This document shows positions 16,659 to 25,771 of a DNA stretch of 64,000 bases, piece by piece. Source of the stretch: Flavobacterium psychrolimnae. GTDB lineage: Bacteria; Bacteroidota; Bacteroidia; Flavobacteriales; Flavobacteriaceae. Under the pieces are notes generated by a model that was not told the DNA's origin, ran no database searches, and saw nothing but the letters and a program-made list of their open reading frames with translations. Location of the stretch: positions 43,867 through 107,866 of the forward strand of contig NZ_QNUX01000016.1 of the NCBI RefSeq assembly GCF_003312425.1. The letters are read 5' to 3'. Within the stretch, counting starts at the first letter, position 1; each line of letters begins with the position of its first letter. The translations under genes and the position numbers were made by a program.

Positions 16659-18194
16659 ATGAGCGTTAAATCAACAAAAGGAATTTGGAAAGTCATTTCC
16701 GCATCCTCAATGGGTACAATGATCGAATGGTATGATTTCTACATCTTTGGAAGTTTAGCCGTTGTAATTTCAACAAAATTTTTCCCTTCAGATAATCCTA
16801 CAGCAGCCTTCTTGTCGACTTTGGCAACATTTGCAGCCGGATTTGTAGTTCGTCCTTTCGGAGCCCTTTTCTTTGGAAGATTAGGAGATTTAATTGGAAG
16901 AAAATATACTTTCATGGTTACGCTTTTATTAATGGGTGGAGCAACATTTCTGATAGGATGTATTCCGAGTTATGAAACTATTGGATTCATGGCACCTTTA
17001 TTAGTATTAATTCTTCGTTTACTTCAAGGTCTTGCTTTGGGTGGTGAATATGGCGGCGCCGCAACCTATGTCGCCGAGCATGCTCCCGTTGGACAAAGAG
17101 GATACTGGACTTCTTGGATTCAGACTACTGCGACGGTGGGTTTATTCATCTCTTTGATGGTAATTTTAGCCACACGAAACATCCTTACACCAGAGCAATT
17201 TGACGAATGGGGATGGAGAGTTCCGTTCTGGGTTTCTATCATCATGGTTGGAGTTTCCTACTTGATTCGAAAAAACATGGATGAATCTCCAGTTTTTGCT
17301 AAAGCGAAAAGCGAAGGAAAAACAAGTACCAATCCATTGAAAGAGAGTTTTGGAAATCGCTACAACTTGAAATTTGTATTGTTGGCTTTATTTGGAGCAA
17401 CAATGGGACAAGGAGTTGTTTGGTACACGGGACAATTTTACGCCATGAGTTTCATGAAAACAGTAATGTCAATTGATTCTTCTCAAGTAGATACTTTATT
17501 AGGAATTTCATTGATTCTTGGAACACCATTTTTCATCTTTTTTGGTTGGTTGAGTGATAAAGTAGGTAGAAAATACATTATGATGGGCGGAATGTTATTG
17601 GCTATTTTACTATACAGACCAATCTACAAACAAATGTACGAAACCACATCAGTGAAAAACAAAACCGAAATGGTCGAAAAAACTACGGTACTTGCTGAAT
17701 TGAAAGAAAACAAGAAGCAAACCATGGATTCTATCTACACCACTAACAAAGAGTATGTGGATGGAACTACTTTTCAAGAAATAAAAACCGTACATTTAGA
17801 AAACGGAGCAGTAATAATTGTGGATGGTAAACCAAAAGTGGACACCAAAACAACTATTAAAATTAACTCCAGCGACAATTGGGCTTTGATATTTCTAGTA
17901 TTTGTGCAAGTAATATTTGTAACGATGGTTTATGGACCTATTGCAGCGTTCTTGGTTGAAATGTTCCCGGTAAAAATCAGATACACTTCGATGTCATTGC
18001 CATATCACGTAGGAAATGGAATTTTTGGAGGATTACTTCCAGCTATTTCAACTTATTTTGTAACCAATGCAAAAGACTTAGGACATCCGGAGTTTTACCT
18101 AGAAGGACTTTGGTATCCAATTGTTATTGCTGCAGTCAGTTTTGTAGTTGGAATGGTTTACATTAAAAATAAAGATAAAAACGCTCACGTATAA
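16659..18194 (+). CDS. MFS transporter, metabolite:H+ symporter (MHS) family
   Basis: 511-residue inner-membrane carrier. The N-terminus has the MHS signature SSMGTMIEWYDFYIFG, a first-repeat MFS loop GRLGDLIGRKYTF, RLLQGLALGGEYGGAA and, in the second half, GWLSDKVGRKYIMMGG. Relatives carry small organic acids, betaine or citrate by proton symport. Unusual is a hydrophilic insert of about 90 residues (318-406) between two membrane segments in the second half, rich in Lys, Thr and Glu. It lies 23 bp behind the porin gene and 11 bp before a small membrane gene, so all three form one operon that ends at the hairpin at 18441. Confidence 0.9.
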   Translation: MSVKSTKGIWKVISASSMGTMIEWYDFYIFGSLAVVISTKFFPSDNPTAAFLSTLATFAAGFVVRPFGALFFGRLGDLIGRKYTFMVTLLLMGGATFLIGCIPSYETIGFMAPLLVLILRLLQGLALGGEYGGAATYVAEHAPVGQRGYWTSWIQTTATVGLFISLMVILATRNILTPEQFDEWGWRVPFWVSIIMVGVSYLIRKNMDESPVFAKAKSEGKTSTNPLKESFGNRYNLKFVLLALFGATMGQGVVWYTGQFYAMSFMKTVMSIDSSQVDTLLGISLILGTPFFIFFGWLSDKVGRKYIMMGGMLLAILLYRPIYKQMYETTSVKNKTEMVEKTTVLAELKENKKQTMDSIYTTNKEYVDGTTFQEIKTVHLENGAVIIVDGKPKVDTKTTIKINSSDNWALIFLVFVQVIFVTMVYGPIAAFLVEMFPVKIRYTSMSLPYHVGNGIFGGLLPAISTYFVTNAKDLGHPEFYLEGLWYPIVIAAVSFVVGMVYIKNKDKNAHV

Positions 18195-18205
18195 AAAACA
18201 CAGCT

Positions 18206-18430
18206 ATGAATCAGATAAAAAGAGTTTTAGGATTAGTTTGGATTGCTTGTGCTGTTGCTGCAGCGTATTTCTGCATCTTCACTTTTGGATTACCAAAATT
18301 TATGTCAGGAAAACAAGAGGATTTAGTATTCGGGATTATCATCCTGTTCATACTTACGCCATTAATCGTTTTAGGATTAGGAACCTTTGGTTATTTTTCC
18401 TTAATGGGAGATTATGATGAAAAAAAATAA
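18206..18430 (+). CDS. Small two-helix membrane protein paired with the MHS carrier
   Basis: 74 residues with two hydrophobic helices (about 8-27 and 42-66) and charged ends. It starts 11 bp after the carrier gene and is followed directly by a strong terminator, so it is the last gene of that operon. It resembles the small DUF6814-type membrane proteins I associate with such carriers in Bacteroidota, but this is from memory; its function is unknown. Confidence 0.75.
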   Translation: MNQIKRVLGLVWIACAVAAAYFCIFTFGLPKFMSGKQEDLVFGIIILFILTPLIVLGLGTFGYFSLMGDYDEKK

Positions 18431-18440
18431 TTAAATTTCC

Positions 18441-18485
18441 AATAGACAGTCTCTGCATGAATTTGCAGAGATTGTCTATTTTTTA
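18441..18485 (+). terminator. Rho-independent terminator of the porin-carrier operon
   Basis: 17-bp stem (18441-18457 with 18464-18480, one G-T wobble), loop TGAATT, followed by a T-run. It separates the carrier operon from the sensor-kinase operon. Confidence 0.92.
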
Positions 18486-18563
18486 AATTAAACACAGAGA
18501 GTCGAATACAGAATCTCTAAAAAACAAAAGCACATTCCGCTGCAAAGCAAACTGCATCTTCTT

Positions 18564-18758
18564 ATGAAAAAGAGACATGAACAAAAGTTGGTTATTCTTT
18601 CAATGCTAATGCTATTAGCTTTGAACGTGCCACTCTTGCTGTTATTTGACAGTTCGCAACCACTTTTTGGATTCCCAATTATCTATATTTATATCTTCTC
18701 GGCATGGCTGTTTTCAATCGCCATATCGTACCTAATCATAAAAAGATATTATGAATAG
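18564..18758 (+). CDS. Small membrane protein overlapping the SSS-histidine kinase gene
   Basis: 64 residues with a basic N-terminus (MKKRHEQK) and two hydrophobic helices (about 9-28 and 37-58). Its 3' end overlaps the start of the symporter-kinase gene by 8 bp, implying translational coupling. Small two-helix partners of SSS-type symporters are common (the YjcH/DUF485 and DUF4212 kinds), so it may be a subunit or folding partner of the sensor; this is inference. Confidence 0.75.
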   Translation: MKKRHEQKLVILSMLMLLALNVPLLLLFDSSQPLFGFPIIYIYIFSAWLFSIAISYLIIKRYYE

Positions 18759-21456
18759 CATTGGACTCTTATTAATATTAGTGCTTTATTTGTCGATTCT
18801 TTTTTACATTGCCTATTGGTCCGAAAAAAGAAGCCATTCTAAATGGACAAATAATCCCTACATTTATTCCTTTTCATTAGCCGTATATTGTACTGCCTGG
18901 ACCTACTACGGAAGTATTGGTGTTGCGGCAGAATCTGGTTTGAGTTATTTACCCATTTATTTAGGTCCCATATTAATTATCCCAACGTGGATGATTATTC
19001 TCAAGAAAATTATCCGAATTTCTAGAGTAAATAAAATTTCCAGCATTGCAGATTTTATTTCTTTACGATACGGAAACAGTAGATTTCTGGGAGCTTTAGT
19101 AACTACGATTTGCATTGTTGGTATTTTACCCTATATTTCTTTACAATTAAAATCAATTTCAGACACTTTTCATATTGTCACCAAAACGCAGGCAAGTTCT
19201 AATATTTTCACTGACACCACAACCTATGTTTGCATAGCGTTGGCATTATTTGCTTCCTATTATGGTACCAAATATGTAGATGCTTCCGAGAAAAGACGCG
19301 GAATCGTAACCGCAGTGGCGATGGAATCTATCCTGAAGTTAGTTTTCTTTTTAATCGTGGGAATTTATGTCACTTATTTTGTTTTTGACGGTTTTGATGA
19401 CATTTATCAAAAAGCGGCTGTCCTTAAAGATTTCGACAAAAAAAATACAATTGGTGGTATCACAAACGGAATCAACTGGTTCTTTCTTTGCATTCTATCT
19501 ATGTTTGCTATTTTCCTTTTGCCAAGACAATTCCATACTGCGATTGTCGAGAACAATAAAGAAACCCACATCCGAACAGCGATTTGGCTTTTTCCGTTGT
19601 ACCTGCTACTTTTCAACCTTTTTGTTTTTCCAATTGCTTGGGGCGGCAATATTCTTTTTGAAGGAAAAGGGCATAATTCAGATACGTATTCCTTATTGAT
19701 CCCACAGTTTTTTGACAATAATGTCTTGACAGTGATGGTTTTTCTTGGTGGGTTTTCAGCAGCGATTTCAATGATTATTGTATCTTCAATTGCCCTCGCC
19801 ACGATGCTGAGCAACAACTTACTGATTCCGTATGGCTTCATTGGTTCACTGGAAAATTCTTCTCAGAAAAAGAACAGTAAACGGATTGTAAATAGCCGAA
19901 AAATAGGGATTTTTTCTCTAATCATTTTGGCGTATGCCATCTATAGAATATTCATTTTAGACTATTCTTTGGTTTCCATCGGGTTGGTTTCCTTTGTCGT
20001 TATAGCACAACTGGCTCCTTCCTTTTTTGGTGCATTATTCTGGAAAAGAGGTTCTAAATATGGTGCGGTAACCGGAATTATTCTTGGGTTTTTAACCTGT
20101 TTTTACACGTTGCTAATTCCATACGCTATTGGAATCACAAAATCAACCAGTCTGTTTATTCAGGATGGACCTTGGGGAATTGAATTGCTGAAGCCTTTTC
20201 AACTATTTGGTTTGGATTATTTAGAACCAATTCCGCATGCTGTTTTTTGGAGCTTATTAATCAATATTCTGAGTTATGCTGCGATCTCCGTGAGTTTTAA
20301 AGGCAATTACAGAGAACGCAATTATGCCGAAATGTTTGTGGATATTGACAAATACATCACCAATCATGAAAACGCTTTTGTATGGAAAGGAACTGCGTAT
20401 ATTTCTGATATTCAAAAAGTGTTGCAACGCTTTCTTGGTGAAGACCGAACAAAACGCGCATTGACTATTTTTAATTTAAAATACAACATTGACAAAGACA
20501 TTACCACAGCAGATGCGCGATTTATAAAATTTGCCGAGAATTTATTGACGGGACACATTGGTACGGCCTCCGCCAAAATATTAATATCGAGTGTGGTCAA
20601 AGAAGACAAAATCAGTTTGCCCGAAGTATTGCGAATTTTGGAGGAATCCAAAGAAAACATCATCATCAACAAGAAGTTGACGGACACTTCGAATGAATTA
20701 AAAAAAATATCCGAACAACTCAAAAATGCGAATCAGGAATTAGTCAACAAAGACATTCAAAAAGATGAATTTCTAGACACCGTTACCCATGAATTGAGAA
20801 CTCCGATAACTGCCATTCGTGCCGCAAGCGAAATCCTTCACGATGATGACGACATTCCCGAAGAGTTGAGAAAGCAGTTTTTGCAAAACATCATTTCCGA
20901 GTCGGACCGATTGAATCGTCTGATTGATAAAATTTTGGATTTAGAAAAATTTGAAACTGGAAAACAGAAGATTTATTTGTCTAAAAATAACATCACAAAA
21001 ACGATTAAAAACACATTAGGTTCTCTCCAACAATTAATAAAAAACAAAAATATCAGCATTGAATTTAAGGATGCATCCAAAGAAATAAAAGCTTTTTATG
21101 ACGAAGAGCGAATCGTTCAGGTCATCCATAATTTAGTTTCAAATGCTATAAAATTTTGTTCGGAAACAGACGGAAAAATAGTCATTTCCATTGATGAAAA
21201 TAAAGACAATATCGAAGTCAAAATACACAACAACGGCAAGGGAATTAAGAAGGAAGATTTTGAAGCCATTTTTGATAAATTCTATCAATCTCGAAACCAA
21301 AACGTAAAAAAACCCATAGGAAGCGGACTGGGTTTAGCCATTTGTAAACAAATAATAGAACATCATAAAGGTAAAATTTGGGCTGAAGATAATGTGGTTG
21401 AAGGAGCCACTCTCATCTTCACATTACCCAATTATAATACAGCAGAAAATAGTTAA
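18751..21456 (+). CDS. Na+/solute symporter-histidine kinase fusion (CrbS/CbrA-like)
   Basis: 901-residue sensor. Residues 1-515 form an SSS/SLC5-type symporter with about 13 membrane helices. A soluble STAC-like linker (about 520-625) and a coiled coil (about 630-670) follow, then the HisKA domain with DTVTHELRTPITAIRA (phospho-acceptor His about 680), the N-box VIHNLVSNAIKF and G-boxes NNGKGI and GSGLGLAI. CbrA and CrbS of Proteobacteria have this architecture; CrbS controls acs in Vibrio and Pseudomonas. Here the response regulator and two acyl-CoA synthetases follow directly, pointing to acetate or propionate sensing. Whether it also transports is unknown. No PAS domain is obvious. Confidence 0.92.
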   Translation: MNSIGLLLILVLYLSILFYIAYWSEKRSHSKWTNNPYIYSFSLAVYCTAWTYYGSIGVAAESGLSYLPIYLGPILIIPTWMIILKKIIRISRVNKISSIADFISLRYGNSRFLGALVTTICIVGILPYISLQLKSISDTFHIVTKTQASSNIFTDTTTYVCIALALFASYYGTKYVDASEKRRGIVTAVAMESILKLVFFLIVGIYVTYFVFDGFDDIYQKAAVLKDFDKKNTIGGITNGINWFFLCILSMFAIFLLPRQFHTAIVENNKETHIRTAIWLFPLYLLLFNLFVFPIAWGGNILFEGKGHNSDTYSLLIPQFFDNNVLTVMVFLGGFSAAISMIIVSSIALATMLSNNLLIPYGFIGSLENSSQKKNSKRIVNSRKIGIFSLIILAYAIYRIFILDYSLVSIGLVSFVVIAQLAPSFFGALFWKRGSKYGAVTGIILGFLTCFYTLLIPYAIGITKSTSLFIQDGPWGIELLKPFQLFGLDYLEPIPHAVFWSLLINILSYAAISVSFKGNYRERNYAEMFVDIDKYITNHENAFVWKGTAYISDIQKVLQRFLGEDRTKRALTIFNLKYNIDKDITTADARFIKFAENLLTGHIGTASAKILISSVVKEDKISLPEVLRILEESKENIIINKKLTDTSNELKKISEQLKNANQELVNKDIQKDEFLDTVTHELRTPITAIRAASEILHDDDDIPEELRKQFLQNIISESDRLNRLIDKILDLEKFETGKQKIYLSKNNITKTIKNTLGSLQQLIKNKNISIEFKDASKEIKAFYDEERIVQVIHNLVSNAIKFCSETDGKIVISIDENKDNIEVKIHNNGKGIKKEDFEAIFDKFYQSRNQNVKKPIGSGLGLAICKQIIEHHKGKIWAEDNVVEGATLIFTLPNYNTAENS

Positions 21457-21459
21457 AAA

Positions 21460-21822
21460 ATGAAAAAGATTTTAATTGTAGATGACGAACCAAACATTGT
21501 AATGTCACTGGAATACACTTTCAAAAAGAACAATTTTGAAGTTTTCATAGCGCGTGACGGCCAGGAAGCACTGGATATTTTACAAAAACAACTTCCGGAT
21601 GTCATAATTCTGGATGTCATGATGCCCATGGTGGATGGTTTTGCCACATTGGAACAAATAAAAAAAGACGAACGACTGCGGCATTGCAAGGTCATTTTCC
21701 TTTCTGCAAAAAACAAGGAAAAAGATATTGAAAAAGGACTTTCATTAGGTGCTAATTTATATGTTGTAAAGCCCTTTTCGGTTAAAAAATTAGTAGATCA
21801 AGTTCATGAATTAATTCAATAA
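21460..21822 (+). CDS. Single-domain response regulator (receiver only)
   Basis: 120 residues comprising only a REC domain: acidic pair Asp8/Asp9 in LIVDDEPN, phospho-acceptor Asp52 in VIILDVMMPMVDG, switch Ser in FLSAK and conserved Lys in VVKPFS. No DNA-binding or enzymatic output domain follows. It starts 3 bp after the kinase stop, so it is its cognate partner. The proteobacterial CrbR/CbrB partners carry output domains, so here the signal must go on to another protein. Confidence 0.94.
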   Translation: MKKILIVDDEPNIVMSLEYTFKKNNFEVFIARDGQEALDILQKQLPDVIILDVMMPMVDGFATLEQIKKDERLRHCKVIFLSAKNKEKDIEKGLSLGANLYVVKPFSVKKLVDQVHELIQ

Positions 21823-21839
21823 GAAACAAATTCAACACA

Positions 21840-23738
21840 ATGGAATACAAGGAAATTTATGAGGACAGCATTGCGCATCCAGAAAAATTCTGGGCAGAAC
21901 AAGCTGATGCAATTGAGTGGTACAATAAGCCGGAAACGATTTTATCGAAAGATGAAAATGGATATCCGCTTTGGTACAAAGATGGAGAATTGAACATTTG
22001 TTATTTGGCGTTAGATAAGCACATTCAGGATGGTTGTGGCGATCAGGTCGCTTTTATTTATGATTCTCCGGTGACACAAACCGTAAAAAAATACACTTTT
22101 TCGGAAGTAAAAACCGAAGTCGCAAAACTCGCGGGAGGCATGCAATCATTGGGATTAAAGAAAGGCGATACCGCCATAATTTATATGCCCATGATTCCTC
22201 AAACTGCTTTTGCGATGTTGGCTTGCGCCAGAATTGGTGTAATCCATTCGGTTGTTTTTGGAGGTTTTGCGCCACATGAATTGGCTATCAGAATTGACGA
22301 TTGCAAACCCAGAGCGATTATAACAGCATCATCCGGAATTGAAGTGGACCGATTAATTGCATACAAACCTTTGGTAGATGAAGCTATTGCATTGGCGAGT
22401 CACCGACCAAAAAAAGTAATCGTTTTCAATAGAAAATTAGGCGCCCGAATTCCGTTTAAGAAATATGATGTAGATTACGATGCCTTAGTTTACGGCTCAG
22501 AAGAAACGCCTTGTGTTCCTGTTAATTCGAATCACCCGCTGTATATTTTGTACACATCCGGAACTACAGGAAAACCAAAAGGAATTGTTAGAGATACTGG
22601 TGGATATGCCGTAGCATTGAAATTTTCTATGAAATACATCTACAATGTAAAGGAAGATGAGACTTTTTGGGCAGCATCGGATATGGGTTGGGCAGTTGGG
22701 CACAGCTACATTCTTTACGGACCGCTATTAAACCGAAATACAACTATAATTTTTGAAGGTAAACCGATAAAAACTCCGGATGCAAGTACGTTTTGGAGAA
22801 TAATTTCAGAGCATAAAGTAGGCACCATGTTTACGGCTCCAACCGCCATTAGAGCCATCAAAAAAGAGGATCCCGACGGAGAATTCATCAAACAATATGA
22901 TTTGAGCCATCTTAAAAATCAATTTTTGGCGGGAGAACGTTGTGACAATGCCACACTAGAATGGTACCAACAACACATTCCTATTCCCGTAATTGACCAT
23001 TGGTGGCAAACAGAATCTGGTTGGCCAATGATTGCTAATTCTCTTGGTATTGAAAAAATGCCGGTAAAATCTGGTTCCGCAACTAAAGCTGTTTGTGGGT
23101 ATGATATTCGAATTTTTAATGAAAACGGCGACGAATTAAGCGCCAATGAAGAAGGTTTGGTTGTTGTAAAATTACCTTTACCTCCTGGAAATATGTTGGG
23201 TATTTGGGAAAACGAAGCACGTTTCAAAGCGGGTTATTTCACCAAATTTGACGGTTATTATTTGTCTGGCGATGGTGGTTATAAAGATGAAGACGGATAT
23301 ATTTTTATCACCGGAAGAACGGATGATGTCATAAATGTAGCGGGACATCGATTGTCAACAGCAGAAATGGAAGAAGTTGTTGCTTCCCATCATTCCGTGG
23401 CTGAATGCGCTGTTATTGGAATTCACGATGAGTTGAAAGGGCAAATTCCTTTGGCTTTGGTGGTAACCAAATCAGGAGATGAAATCGAACATTATCAATT
23501 GGAACAAGAAATCATTAAACTGGTTCGCCAGCAAATTGGCGCAGTTGCTTCATTGAGAAATGTAGTTATTGTACATCGATTACCCAAAACACGCTCGGGG
23601 AAAATCCTCCGAAAACTGATGCGCAGCATTGCAGATGGCGAGGAATTCCAGATTCCATCCACTATTGATGATGAATCCATTGTCGAAGAAATCGTTACCA
23701 CATTAAAAAAGTATAAAATAGGCGTTTATAATATTTAA
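21840..23738 (+). CDS. prpE: Propionyl-CoA synthetase-like acyl-CoA ligase
   Basis: 632-residue acetate/propionate CoA ligase. ATP-loop motif YTSGTTGKPKG, the PrpE/ACSS3-like sequence IVRDTGGYAVAL, adenylate motif WWQTESGWPM, hinge region ITGRTDDVINVAGHR, and the catalytic C-terminal lysine in KTRSGKILRK. Relative to the adjacent Acs it reads as PrpE rather than AcsA. Activates short-chain acids to acyl-CoA with ATP. It starts 17 bp after the response regulator and precedes acs by 14 bp, one operon. Substrate preference is by family resemblance. Confidence 0.88.
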   Translation: MEYKEIYEDSIAHPEKFWAEQADAIEWYNKPETILSKDENGYPLWYKDGELNICYLALDKHIQDGCGDQVAFIYDSPVTQTVKKYTFSEVKTEVAKLAGGMQSLGLKKGDTAIIYMPMIPQTAFAMLACARIGVIHSVVFGGFAPHELAIRIDDCKPRAIITASSGIEVDRLIAYKPLVDEAIALASHRPKKVIVFNRKLGARIPFKKYDVDYDALVYGSEETPCVPVNSNHPLYILYTSGTTGKPKGIVRDTGGYAVALKFSMKYIYNVKEDETFWAASDMGWAVGHSYILYGPLLNRNTTIIFEGKPIKTPDASTFWRIISEHKVGTMFTAPTAIRAIKKEDPDGEFIKQYDLSHLKNQFLAGERCDNATLEWYQQHIPIPVIDHWWQTESGWPMIANSLGIEKMPVKSGSATKAVCGYDIRIFNENGDELSANEEGLVVVKLPLPPGNMLGIWENEARFKAGYFTKFDGYYLSGDGGYKDEDGYIFITGRTDDVINVAGHRLSTAEMEEVVASHHSVAECAVIGIHDELKGQIPLALVVTKSGDEIEHYQLEQEIIKLVRQQIGAVASLRNVVIVHRLPKTRSGKILRKLMRSIADGEEFQIPSTIDDESIVEEIVTTLKKYKIGVYNI

Positions 23739-23752
23739 AATTTACCAAAATC

Positions 23753-25660
23753 ATGAGTTACTATAAAATTAATAATTTAGAAGAGTACTTTAAACATTAC
23801 AAAAAATCAGTTCGTGAACCCAAAAAATTCTGGGACAAAGTGGCGTCTGAAAATTTTACTTGGTACCAAGAATGGGATAAAGTTGTAGACTTTAATATGG
23901 CTGAAGCCGATATAAAATGGTTTACCAATGCTAAAGTAAACATTGTAAAAAACTGTATCGACAGGCATCTTGCCAAAAAAGGAGATAAAACAGCTATCAT
24001 TTTTGAACCAAATGATCCAAATGAAGAGGCATTGCATATTTCGTATAATGAATTGTACGAACGTGTTTGCAAAATGGCGAATGTCCTAAAAGAACAAGGC
24101 ATACAAAAAGGAGATCGCGTTTGTATTTACTTACCAATGATTCCTGAATTAGCGATTACCACTTTGGCCTGCGCCAGAATTGGAGCCATTCACTCGGTTG
24201 TTTTTGCAGGATTTTCTGCTTCGGCAGTTGCAGCAAGAATCAATGACAGCGAATGTAAAATGGTAATCACCTCTGATGGTGGATATCGTGGGAACAAAAC
24301 CATCGATTTGAAAAGTATCGTTGATGAAGCCTTATTGAATTGCCCTTGTGTAGAGAACATTTTAGTTGCTAAAAGAATCAACTCAACTATTAAGATGAAA
24401 GAAGGTCGTGACCAATGGTTGCAACCACTTTTAGACCAAGCTTCGGATAACAATGTGGCCGAAATCATGGACGCCGAAGATCCTTTGTTCATTCTTTACA
24501 CTTCTGGTTCAACAGGAAAACCAAAAGGAATGGTACACACTACAGCGGGTTATATGGTGTATTCAGCGTATACGTTTAAGAACGTTTTTAATTATGAAGA
24601 CAATGATATTTTCTGGTGTACCGCTGATATTGGCTGGATTACCGGACATTCCTACATCCTTTACGGGCCGTTATTGAACGGGGCTACGACGGTAATTTTC
24701 GAAGGAGTTCCGTCTTATCCAGATTTCAGTCGCTTTTGGCAAACCATCGAAAAGCACAAAGTTACCCAGTTTTACACGGCACCGACAGCTATTAGAGCCT
24801 TGGCAAAAGAAAGTATAGAATATGTGCAACGCTATCAATTAACTTCTTTAAAAGTAATTGGATCAGTGGGAGAACCTATCAACGAGGAAGCTTGGCACTG
24901 GTACAATAACCACGTAGGCGATAAAAAATGTCCTGTGGTAGATACTTGGTGGCAAACGGAAACAGGAGGAATTATGATTTCGCCAATTGCGTTTGTAACG
25001 CCAACAAAACCCACCTACGCTTCGTTACCGTTACCAGGAATCCAACCTGTTTTGATGGATGAAAAACGCAACGAAATCGAAGGCAATCAAGTAACCGGAA
25101 GTTTATGTATTAAATTTCCTTGGCCGGGAATTGCCAGAACGATTTGGGGCGATCATCAAAGATACAAGGAAACCTATTTTTCAACCTTTCCAGGTAAATA
25201 TTTCACTGGCGACGGCGCTTTGCGTGACGAAGTTGGGTATTATAGAATCACTGGCCGTGTAGATGACGTCGTTATCGTTTCCGGACACAATCTGGGAACT
25301 GCTCCTATTGAAGATGCCATCAATGAACATCCGGCAGTTGCAGAATCAGCCATTGTTGGCTTCCCGCATGACATTAAAGGAAATGCTTTGTATGGTTTTG
25401 TAATTCTAAAAGAAACCGGCGAATATCGCGATAGGGAAAACCTTAGTAAAGAGATTAACCAACACATATCGGATCATATTGGACCAATCGCCAAATTGGA
25501 TAAAATCCAGTTCGTTTCCGGTTTACCAAAAACTCGTTCCGGAAAAATCATGCGTAGGATTCTGCGTAAGATTGCCGAAGGTGATTATTCTAATTTTGGG
25601 GATACCTCAACGTTGTTGAATCCTGAAATTGTGGACGAAATCAAAGACGGTAAAATTTAA
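23753..25660 (+). CDS. acs: Acetyl-CoA synthetase
   Basis: Converts acetate, ATP and CoA to acetyl-CoA. 635 residues, normal length. Motifs: YTSGSTGKPKG (P-loop-like), MVHTTAGYMVYSA, DTWWQTETGG, ITGRVDDVVIVSGHN and KTRSGKIMRR with the lysine that is acetyl-regulated in Acs enzymes. Last gene of the kinase-regulator-ligase operon, followed by a hairpin terminator. Confidence 0.95.
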   Translation: MSYYKINNLEEYFKHYKKSVREPKKFWDKVASENFTWYQEWDKVVDFNMAEADIKWFTNAKVNIVKNCIDRHLAKKGDKTAIIFEPNDPNEEALHISYNELYERVCKMANVLKEQGIQKGDRVCIYLPMIPELAITTLACARIGAIHSVVFAGFSASAVAARINDSECKMVITSDGGYRGNKTIDLKSIVDEALLNCPCVENILVAKRINSTIKMKEGRDQWLQPLLDQASDNNVAEIMDAEDPLFILYTSGSTGKPKGMVHTTAGYMVYSAYTFKNVFNYEDNDIFWCTADIGWITGHSYILYGPLLNGATTVIFEGVPSYPDFSRFWQTIEKHKVTQFYTAPTAIRALAKESIEYVQRYQLTSLKVIGSVGEPINEEAWHWYNNHVGDKKCPVVDTWWQTETGGIMISPIAFVTPTKPTYASLPLPGIQPVLMDEKRNEIEGNQVTGSLCIKFPWPGIARTIWGDHQRYKETYFSTFPGKYFTGDGALRDEVGYYRITGRVDDVVIVSGHNLGTAPIEDAINEHPAVAESAIVGFPHDIKGNALYGFVILKETGEYRDRENLSKEINQHISDHIGPIAKLDKIQFVSGLPKTRSGKIMRRILRKIAEGDYSNFGDTSTLLNPEIVDEIKDGKI

Positions 25661-25684
25661 TTTTTAGTTTTAATTTGTTGTTGA

Positions 25685-25714
25685 AAAACTGCTTCATTTC
25701 TGGAGCAGTTTTTT
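25685..25714 (+). terminator. Rho-independent terminator of the acs operon
   Basis: Stem AAAACTGCT (25685-25693) with AGCAGTTTT (25704-25712), loop of 10 nt, followed by Ts. Confidence 0.85.
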
Positions 25715-25720
25715 TATACA

Positions 25721-25753
25721 AAAACGGCTGCCTTTTTAGGGACAGCCGTTTTT
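25721..25753. terminator. Bidirectional terminator between acs and the amylase gene
   Basis: Stem AAAACGGCTG (25721-25730) with CAGCCGTTTT (25743-25752). A-rich on one side and T-rich on the other, so it can also serve the minus-strand gene ending at 25772. Confidence 0.85.
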
Positions 25754-25771
25754 CACTAATTCAACGTATTA

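Noticed and set aside
21453..21716. Minus-strand frame opposite the response regulator
   Set aside because: Shadow of the receiver gene, whose Asp/Lys motifs are intact on the plus strand.
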